A stretch of DNA of 64,000 bases from Euryodendron excelsum (Eukaryota; Streptophyta; Magnoliopsida; Ericales; Pentaphylacaceae). This document shows positions 56,201 through 64,000 of the stretch, piece after piece (within the stretch, counting starts at the first letter, position 1; every line of letters begins with the position of its first letter). Position numbers and translations under genes: made by a program. The notes under the pieces were generated by a model. It was not told the DNA's origin and made no database searches. It worked only from the letters and a program-made list of their open reading frames with translations. The stretch covers positions 14,049,501 through 14,113,500 of the forward strand of contig CM065392.1 in NCBI GenBank assembly GCA_033060915.1, given 5' to 3'.

Positions 56201-58050
56201 ATGGCAGATGCGAATGATGATGGTTCAGAGTGGAGATATCGCTCGAGGAAGGCGGCTCAGACAGATTCCACCAGTGGTTCTAGTTGATCTAGAGGTAGCC
56301 AGCGATCTACTGGACAGATGTTGTCTAATCAGAGTGGACGGGGGAGTATGCCACTTGTCAAGCCCCTTCCTCCGGTTAAGGCAGCTTTCGAGGATGAGAT
56401 GGACGCCAAGGCTTCCCACTTTCGACTTTTAGGATGGCCGATGCTATTTTGAGTTGACTATGGGTTTGGTATGACGGGTATCCTCCAGATGTGTAAGACA
56501 CTTTTCGCTGGTCCTTTGGTTGCATGGCTTCTCTCCTATTGGTGTAACTTGTTTTCTGGCAGTGGTTCCCCTTTTGGCCACCTGACCTGTCTCTTTTCCG
56601 TTTTGGGGAATGTGAGCTTGCCCTTACTCCCCATGAGTATGGCTTCCTCCTAGGTCTTCGGGATGGTTCAGCTGACGTTATGGGACCTACTTTTCCTAAT
56701 GGTTGCATCACAATTGTCTCTTTTCAGCTTGGACTCCATTTTGTGGCCTTTTCTTCTAATCTGTTGCCCCAGTTTCTTTATGTCCCAATGAAGTTCTTGT
56801 TTCTCTCATTTTGAGTTTGCGACCGATAGGGGATTGGCATACTTCTCCTAAACTTGTTGATGTTTCTGCCAGGGGAGATGACTTGGTTGACTATCGGTTA
56901 GGAGCACTGCTTGTCAAAATTCGTGAGGGGCACTCCCATGCTCCTATGGTTGTTAGAGAGACCTTCGTAAGCCTTACCAGACCTTAGCAAGGGGTCAATG
57001 CTCATTTTCGGGGATGCCTTGCTCTCTTCCAGCTTTGGGCAATTAGGCACTTGTTTGTTACTCCTTTATTCCAGCATACATGGTATCCCGAGCTTGACCA
57101 TATACGTTCCCTGGCGAGATCTCAGAGAGTCATGGCAGATGAGGGGAGGCTTCCGTAGACCGTTACAGCCTGGGTTGGCTACCTTCAGAGCATGAGGTTA
57201 GGCACGATCAAGTGGTATTCAGGACTAGTTGGTAGGTATTTCTTGAGAGTTCGACCTTCCGAGAGGGCCTTCGTGCCCCTAGCAGGCCTGCAGGGTATTA
57301 CACCTTTCTTCAAGATTCAGGTTCTCCGACAGCTTGGTAAGAGTCAGGATATCCCTTATTCGGCATCTGCAGCTGAGTTCACTCTTATTTTTGAGGCATT
57401 GATCCCGAGAGCGCTGGTGGAGAGGGTTATAGATACATGGAGATCTTTGCTTCCTCACGTAGACGACGACGGTCCTTTCTCTATCATGCCCCTTGAGACT
57501 GAGACTTATCACTATTGGCTTCGGCATTATGTGCTGGGTCCTAGTAGACTTGGGGATCTTCTCATTGAGACTCTTTGACCTCCCGTAGGGTACACCGACT
57601 TCTTGACAGCTATGATTGTTCAGGGGCGTCGTCAAAGGTGGTAAAACCGCCAGTTGATACGGATATTGCATGACTGGCTGAGAGTAAGGGACGCTGAGGT
57701 AGCTTCTTTGCAGATACAGCTAGCAGTGGCCAGATTGACACATGATCGCCCACCTTTGAGCATCTCGAAGGGTCGTAGGTGACCACGAGGCGCTCTAAAC
57801 CATTCCACTCCCCCGGAGGATGGTGTGACAGATAGTCAGTCTTTGCAAGAGGCTGTGGAGTACTTTACCTGAGAGAGGGATAAGCTTCTGGCCAGGTGTG
57901 CAGACTACGAGTGAGGCCAGCTTGGATCTTCTACAGTTGGTACTTCTTCGAGTGCTCCTCTTGCAGTTGGCGAACCAATTGATCCTTGCCTAGCTGATTC
58001 CTCCTCTAATGATGATAGGGAGCGATATATTTTTGCCCCTTACTCCTAGA
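56201..58050 (+). pseudogene. PMD-like ORF of N2, antisense to its gag
   Basis: A plausible start is the ATG at 56201 (MADANDDGSEWRYRSRK). One frame near 56600 reads FRFGECELALTPHEYGFLLG, close to the core pattern of the plant mobile domain. The longest open part, 57192-57578 (128 residues), has FVPLAGLQGITPFFKIQVLR and later WRSLLPHVDDDG. The tail near 57680-57760 contains DAEVASLQIQLAVARLTHDR, likely coiled coil. Stops at 56285-56287, 56450 and elsewhere, plus frameshifts, make it non-functional as it stands. As in N1 it is opposite in sense to gag and sits between gag and the 3' LTR. Confidence 0.65.
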
Positions 58051-60383
58051 TTTGTTGATTCATGGTTTCCAAGTCAGAAGTCCTTTGATTAGGGAGGTCG
58101 AGGGTGGGCCATTGCCCTATTCTCTACTTCTTGTCGACCATGGAAATCTAAGCTTTCTAAGGTGAGTGCTGGTGCTAGAGACGTCTGAGGGGTGGCCTTA
58201 GTTCTTTTTTACATTTTAGCTTGTTCCCTGTTTCCAATTTGAGAGAAAGGGAAAGACATAGAGTAAGTTTTTTTTTTTTTATTTATAACAAAAACAGTTT
58301 ATTTATGCCAATTCTAAAATACACGGATAAAGGGGCGAATGCATATCATACTCTTTTTTCCTTTTTTATGAATGCACATGGAATTAGATGCATGACTTAT
58401 TTTACATGTCCTATTTTTTTTATACATATTTCTTTTTATGAATGCACAGGTTCATATAGGAATGGAATTGAATGCATGCCATGCCTTTGATCAATACATG
58501 AATAGATGCAAACTACACAGGAATTTAATGGATGTACAGGTTATACATGTCATGGATGCATTAGTACTGCAAGTATATAAGCTGTTTACAAAGAATGTCC
58601 GAGGATTGCCCCAGGGCTCATGCTCTCAGGATTCTGTTTCCTTTCCAGGATTCTGCCCCATTTAGTTTTGTCTCATTCTCATCGGGGTACGATAGCATTT
58701 GCACCATTCTCTAGAGATCTTGACCTTTCGGTTTGCTATTCTATCCCTACTTTCTACAGGGTTACTGTTTGGGATTTTTCTAATCTCACTTGATTTTCTC
58801 TCTCAGATCTCCAAAATACGACCATGGCTCGAGCGACAACTCGCATGCCCTTTGCAGAGCGATAAACAGCTAAGCCCTCAATCCGAGAAGACTTCTTTTA
58901 GGACCGTAATGTAGGCTGGGTTTAGGGGTTGGAAGAAACGAAGAAATATTTAGGCTCAAAGATCTTCTTTTAGTGGGTTATTTAAACCAAAACCATCTGA
59001 GCACACCTCGGAGCATGAAATTGCCCCATGCATTCCCTTCCAGTTCTCCTTTCTCATCCTAGTTGTCTTGGTATTGTTCAGGCTTAATTGGACTAAGCAA
59101 TTTTCTTTGATCAGAGAGGATTTTAATTTGGACTGTAACGTAGGCTAGGTTAAGGGGTTTATTAATGAAAAGGGTAGAAAGGCTCAAACATTATCACTTA
59201 TGGGGTTTTAAAAGACCAATGATCACCTTTGGCAACTTAACTTCCATTCACTGCTTTCTTCTTTCCTTCATACCCTCGTTATTCTTCTAGATTGCTTTCT
59301 GCCTTCTAATTTAATATCCTTTTTTCATCAAGAAATTTGTTGCTAAGTTGACTTTTGGAGATGCCAACTTTCTCATTTATATTTTGGAATGACAATATCT
59401 TCTTTTGAAGATCCCCACGAGCACAATATCTTCTTTACTAGAGACGCCTTTGATGCCATAACTTCTTGAAGATCACTAGTTTCATCGTTGCTCATTATAT
59501 CTTCTAGGAAATCACCCTTTTCATCATTGCTCATTATATCTTCTTGGAAATCACCCTTTTCATCATTGCTCATTATATCTTCCTGGAAATCACCTTTTTC
59601 ATCATTGCTAATTAATTCTTACTTATGACTTTTGCCTCAACCCAGTATGGGCGGTGATCATCTAGTCGATTTTCTTGAGAAAAGTAACTGGCTCAAGTGG
59701 GCTTGACAAAGGGATTCATTTGTGTATGGTAAAAGAAATGAGGGTCTTTCATCACTTCAAATTAAATTGCTTAGTCCATAAAGCCTTTATATAAAATTTA
59801 GACAATGTTCCTAAAAAAAATGTGTGTTTCTGCCCGTAAACCACTATATATTCTACCAAATCAACTACTCTGTGCTTACTCCAGTGTGGGGGATGGTAAT
59901 AGGTTTGGGGATATTTGAAAAGAGATCACTGACGGCTCTAGTGGGCTAAGCAAAGGATAGTGTTTATTTGGGATAAATAAAACAATGGCTCTTCATCATT
60001 TTGAGTACTCGACTGCCCATCGTTTAGCCAGGATATCACGTAAGTGTCGCCTCTTCAATGAACTCCACACTATCTCCTTCTTATCTCTCACTCTCTCTTT
60101 GTCTCTCTAAGGTTTTAACCCCCCTTTGAATGGGTTGCCCATGCTATCCCATCCTTCAAGTCAAGTCATTACAAAATGGAAAAGAATCCCAAAAAGTAAT
60201 ATTCATCCACAAGAGTATGAGACGAAGGGGATAAACTGAAAACTATCCATTTTCATTTTAAAATATGATTACATGCCATGCAATTTTTATTTAAAGAAGA
60301 TATGAGAGAAATAAAAAACAAAAAGAAAATAGAGGAATTTTGTGGAAACCTCCCTTCTCTTGTAGACCTTCTGATGAGAACCC
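58051..60383 (-). other. N2 internal region between antisense ORF and gag
   Basis: About 2.3 kb with no pol motif on either strand. It includes T runs near 58268, the minisatellite at about 58360-58580, and a second, coding-like minisatellite at 59477-59610. Blocks shared with N1 (gttgccccagggc..., cccagtatgggcggtgatca) are in the same order as at 38721-39993. I see no protease, RT or integrase. Confidence 0.7.
59477..59610. repeat. Minisatellite, 39-base units
   Basis: Three to four units of tcatcattgctcattatatc plus ttctaggaaatcacccttt, with one-base differences, repeat in tandem. On the minus strand they read MSNDEKGDFQEDI over and over because 39 is a multiple of three. I treat the frame as a by-product. 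Confidence 0.85.
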
Positions 60384-61586
60384 CTAATAGGGTTTTGGGA
60401 CTATGCCCATCTCCTTGGTATTCCATTCGCTAGTCGCATCCTCAAACAGCATAGGGTAGATTGACAAATCTTTCGCGACGCTTGGGGAACTGCCGAAGAT
60501 GGTACTGCTATTGACTTCCTCCTCCATGATTGTATTGATTGTGTGATCGCGTTGCGGACTGGCAAGGAAAATGGGGACTGGTTTCACCTCCTTGATTTCG
60601 ACGATCTTATCATCTATTAGATCTTGGATTTTATGTTTTAGAGATCGGCAACTCTCTATGTCATGGACTAGTCCGCCTAAGTGATATGCGCACCTGAGTG
60701 TTGAATTGAAAGAAGATGGTAGAGGTTTAACCAGTGGTGTAGCCTGTATTGGGCGCAGGTATCTAGCTTTTAGCAAATTATTGTAAGCATCTGTTTGGGT
60801 GCCAGCCAATTGGGTAAAGGGTCGATTCTGCCCTCTTGCCCTTTTAGGTTTGGTATACGACGACGCATAAACCAACTCGAAAGTAGGTACCCTAGGTGTT
60901 ACTGGTGCAGACGATTGCAAGGGCAGAGGGTCGAATACTGAGGTAGTAATTCCTGCCAGGTTTGCTGCTTGGGATTCGCTAAGACTTTGCATCTTCTGTT
61001 TTAGGGTATGGCGACTTCCGATGTTATGACCTTTAAGTTCAAGCACTTTATCAAGAATGGGCTTTGGAGGTACCATTACCAGGTGCCCGGATTCACAAAG
61101 TTGCCAGTAAACTACTTCTTTAGAGCATTCAAGCGGGATGAAGCTTTGACTTTCCTTTTTTACCTTCTTTTGTGAAAGAGTATGTCCGACTTCAATCTGT
61201 GTCTGATCCGCATCCTGTGAGGGGTTGGTAGAAGTTTGAGGGTGGAGTACTGTGGCAACATGGCGTTGAGGTTGTGGTGGAGGAATGATCTTCTGGCTAG
61301 AGGATAACTTTTCTTCTTTTTTCACCTTGGTCATTTTTGCATGAGATAGAGGGATCATGGTCTCCAGTTTCATCATCCTTTTTCTGAGTTCCGCTTGTTT
61401 TTCGAATATTCGGGTCTGCCCCTGTCTGAGTGGTCGATTAGGTGGCACTGAGGTTGCGGGCATTGTTGAAGTGGACTCTTTGGACACCATTGCCTACATC
61501 AGCTTGAACATTTCATCTATTTTGCTTTTCATCTCATTAATCTCCTTGCGAGTGACAGGGGAGGTATCATCGAGTTTGGCTGCCAT
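60384..61586 (-). pseudogene. N2 Gag-like protein with one in-frame stop
   Basis: From ATG at 61586 the frame runs 400 codons to the stop near 60384 with a single TAG at 61494-61496. Before it, the N-terminus reads TSPVTRKEINEMKSKIDEMF, homologous to N1 (NPVTREKVNEMKAKIDEMFK). After it, 369 residues stay open. Near the C-terminus are FTQLAGTQTDAYNNLL, LRPIQATPLVKPLP and the zinc-like CAYHLGGLVHDIESC with LKHKIQDLIDDKI, which is the Ogre gag C-terminal signature. A second, weaker copy of that motif (GHNIGSRHTLKQKMQ) lies upstream. The central capsid domain seen in N1 is not recognisable. At the position of the stop, N1 has a Gln codon, so a C-to-T change probably made it. Confidence 0.75.
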
Positions 61587-63111
61587 TAGCAAAGTTCTTT
61601 GTAGGGTAGTGATGGGGCTTCTAGGTAGACGCTGTTCTTTCTTAGGAGCAATGTTGACTTTTACGGTAGGATTTTTGTAAAATAAAAAAAAAAAAAGAGG
61701 AAGAAACAGAAAGAGAAAAACATAAATCGCAAGTCAGTTTCTGGTTTTTAGAGAGTTTTATGCAATGCATGTCCTAGGGTGCCTTTTTTTTGGGAGGGAA
61801 GCTAAACATGGTGAATTGGCTCACTTTTAGAGATAGGGGATTTGCCCCTATATGCAAATACCTTACCGTCAGACGAGGAACTTCATCCATTCACATATTC
61901 ATCCATCCATATATTCATCCATCCATTTGCTCGAGGAAAATAAAGAAATACATTTTCACTTTGGGTTTACGATACAAAGGAATTGAAATACATTTTAATA
62001 GGGGGAGGGGGAACATTTTCCTTTGGGGGTTCCACCTATCTAGTTTTACATAAGAAGTCCTAAACTACTCCTGAATCTTCGAATTTGCCTTCCATGGATT
62101 CAATGTCGAGGAGGTCGTTGAGAGACATTGTTGATCGATTGCCCCTTGTCTTCTTGGTAACCCTATCTCCGTGAGCATGGAGAGATTGGGGCCCCTCTTA
62201 TGGAATGAATTGATGTGCATGCCATGAGTCCTTAGGGGTACATGTGAACCCTTAGGGTTTAGGTAGGTTTAATGCAAGGGAGAGTGATCTAGGTGTCACT
62301 CTCTTTGGGTTGATCATATACATGAGAATGTAGTGACTTGAGTTATTTGGAACTCTTGTCTTGACATGGAATACGGGATGCATGAAAATGGATGCACAGA
62401 GTATAAGGAAAGAGAGTACAGTTGAAGTACATATGCATATATGAGCAGTTAGACAATCATTATAACAGTAGGAATACAGTCATTATAACAACAGGAATAG
62501 ACAGGAATAAATGAAAGTAAGAGCAGTTGCCCTTTCTTCCATGGTTTTGAAAACAGTGTACGTGTCTTAAATCCGGTAGAGGTTAGGTTATGCATGGTGT
62601 CTATATGAGCATGAGATTGAGGGTTGAGTAATGCATCCTAAAAAGGCTCGGTCACTGGATCTTCAAACCTAGGCCCACTCCCCGAGGTGGTGCCATGATC
62701 TGTTGGTGATCCGAGCGAGGAAACCATCAAGAGGCTGTAGGCGAAGAAACTGACACATCATCTTGCCCACAACCAATATACCGTTCCCCTTTTCTAACTA
62801 GAAAGGACATATCAGGATAAAATACAAGTATGTAGAATGAAGGTGCACATGTAGTGTGTGTGTGTGTGATTTTTGAAAGCGGAAGAAAGAGCCCAACAAC
62901 TCCCATTCATCCCATTCATCACATTCATGCACGGTAGTTAGAATTTAAACAAAAAGCGCACCTACAAAACAAAGATGCAAGAGTTAGTATGTAGATGGCA
63001 AACTTAATACAAGATAATATGAATAAATGCATTTTTTTTTAAAACAATTTTGAAAATTTGGTTTTGAAAATTAAAAATGAATAGGATTGAACAAGTAAAT
63101 TGAAAACTCTA
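61587..63111 (-). other. N2 leader between gag and LTR-H
   Basis: Non-coding. It has an A run at 61684-61696, ccatccatatattcatccat repeats at 61870-61925, a short (GT)n at 62857-62869, and the block cccacaaccaatataccgtt shared with N1. It ends at 63111 directly against LTR-H. The primer site expected here (present in N1 about 60-100 bases further on) is missing. Confidence 0.6.
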
Positions 63112-64000
63112 TGTCGCGCTCAAATTTTTCGCACTCGAGGAATACTCACACAAGCGGGAAAAATGTTGTACTCTCTTGTTAGAACTCACCCTCCAAGAAG
63201 AATGAGTGCGACTAGGTTTGAATTGAAAACAGGTTTGAATAAAGGGCTTTTGAAAAAGATTCGGAGTCGCCACCTTACTTGATTAAGGTGAGTTAGGTCA
63301 CCTAAAAACTAAGAGTAATCCGAAGACTACACTTAGGGTTTTTGAAAAACAATTTTGGAAAACATCCTCAAGAGAGGGTTTTTTTAGGAAAACGGGTTGT
63401 TTGGCAACCTTTGGAAAACATTTAGCACTTTTTAGAAAAATAACTGCTTTTGGTCTTTGAAATCAGTGATCTAGGTTCAGAGGTTGGTTACGTGTAGGGA
63501 AGACGCACTAAGCTATCACCCTACCCCACCCTTTCGGTACCTACATGTCAATCTACCCTAGATTCACTTATGAGAGTCTTTAATTAACCCATGTCCAATC
63601 CTATCCACTTTGAAAAACAGTGTTTGAAAACTAACATGATGCATGGTATGTAAGTGCAAGTTAAGAGATTTGGAAAATAGAAATTGATTTGAAAAGAAAT
63701 TGATTTGATTTGAAAATAGATTTGAAGAGATGGAATTGAAATTGAAAAGTTTGAAATTGAAAGTAGAAATTTGAAAATAGAAAGTTTGAAAGTAGATGGG
63801 AATTTGAGATTTGGAAAGATTTTTGAAACCGCACCCATGAGGGTGGAATTGAAAGTTTGAAAAGTATTGTGACCGCACCTATAAAGGTTGCCTACGTATC
63901 CCTTTGGGGGAATCAGGTCAGTTGTAGTTCGGACCGGAGTCTGATTGAAAATAGATTGATTTGAAGAGAGAGATTGAATTGAAAGAAAGAGATTAAATTG
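63112..64000 (-). mobile_element. LTR-H, U5 end of the LTR on the right of N2 (runs off window)
   Basis: It begins tgtcgcgctcaaatttttcg on the plus strand and carries the primer-like motif (ggagtcgcca, 63263-63272) and the conserved block (63886-63945). It is either the 5' LTR of N2, with the primer site lost by deletion, or a further solo LTR inserted in the N2 leader. The rest lies outside the window. Confidence 0.75.

Noticed and set aside
56376..57671. Minus-strand frames of 111 and 130 residues in N2
   Set aside because: They are antisense to the PMD-like ORF, which carries the recognisable domain pattern; no motif seen in the minus-strand frames.
59373..59573. 66-residue repetitive protein MSNDEKGDFxEDI
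   Set aside because: Produced by a 39-base minisatellite; no homology or start context to support a gene.
61868..61925. CRISPR-like or regulatory array of ccatccatatattc
   Set aside because: A simple short tandem repeat in a plant element leader; no spacers or conserved direct repeats.

Overview
This is a plant nuclear window, almost certainly from a eudicot with a large, retrotransposon-rich genome. It holds one intact host gene, a single-exon CYP94-family cytochrome P450 (minus strand, 4002-5522). Nearly everything else is layered Ty3/gypsy debris of the Tat/Ogre lineage. I see no rRNA, tRNA, CRISPR array or prokaryotic feature. The species cannot be named from the sequence alone.

Left part (1-8875). 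Two broken pieces of a giant LTR (1-518, 519-1052) abut a decayed antisense remnant of a movement-protein plus gag/coat polyprotein (about 1053-3707). Next come the P450, a MITE-like inverted repeat (about 6510-6769), a short Tat-type LTR (from 6961) and the protease and first part of the reverse transcriptase (RT) of a plus-strand Tat/Ogre element, here called element P. Its RT is split at 8875/8876 by LTR-A (8876-18789), which is itself split by LTR-B (12920-17421). RT resumes at 18790 and is cut again by a truncated minus-strand LTR-C (about 18942-20538). RNase H and integrase remains follow to 22411, then a long 3' region with a polypurine tract and LTR-D (23970-27850).

Right part (27851-64000). 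Two related minus-strand elements lie here, N1 and N2. Each has a gag-like region on the minus strand, an antisense (plus-strand) ORF resembling the plant mobile domain (PMD), and no recognisable pol. N1 (27851-44168 and beyond) is interrupted by solo LTR-I (29534-38420), which contains solo LTR-J (33545-37886). N1's own 5' LTR starts next to a decayed tRNA-Arg primer site at about 44113 and is interrupted by LTR-E. LTR-E in turn contains LTR-F (45894-49722) and, apparently, the whole of N2: 3' LTR-G 50556-55274, internal region 55275-63111, and LTR-H from 63112 running off the window.

The giant LTRs are 3.8-5.4 kb. On their sense strand they run from TGTAAGCACCCC to GGGCGCGACA. Shared parts are a cluster of short palindromes upstream of a TATA box, long degenerate A/G- or T/C-rich arrays, a conserved block with a CGGAC/GTCCG inverted repeat, and a TGGCGACTCC motif near the 3' end. 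Five-base target duplications support several nested solo-LTR insertions (AATGC, TCAGG/TCAAG, TAAGG). The most unusual signal is the pairing of giant LTRs, gag without pol, and an antisense PMD-like ORF in two independent copies.
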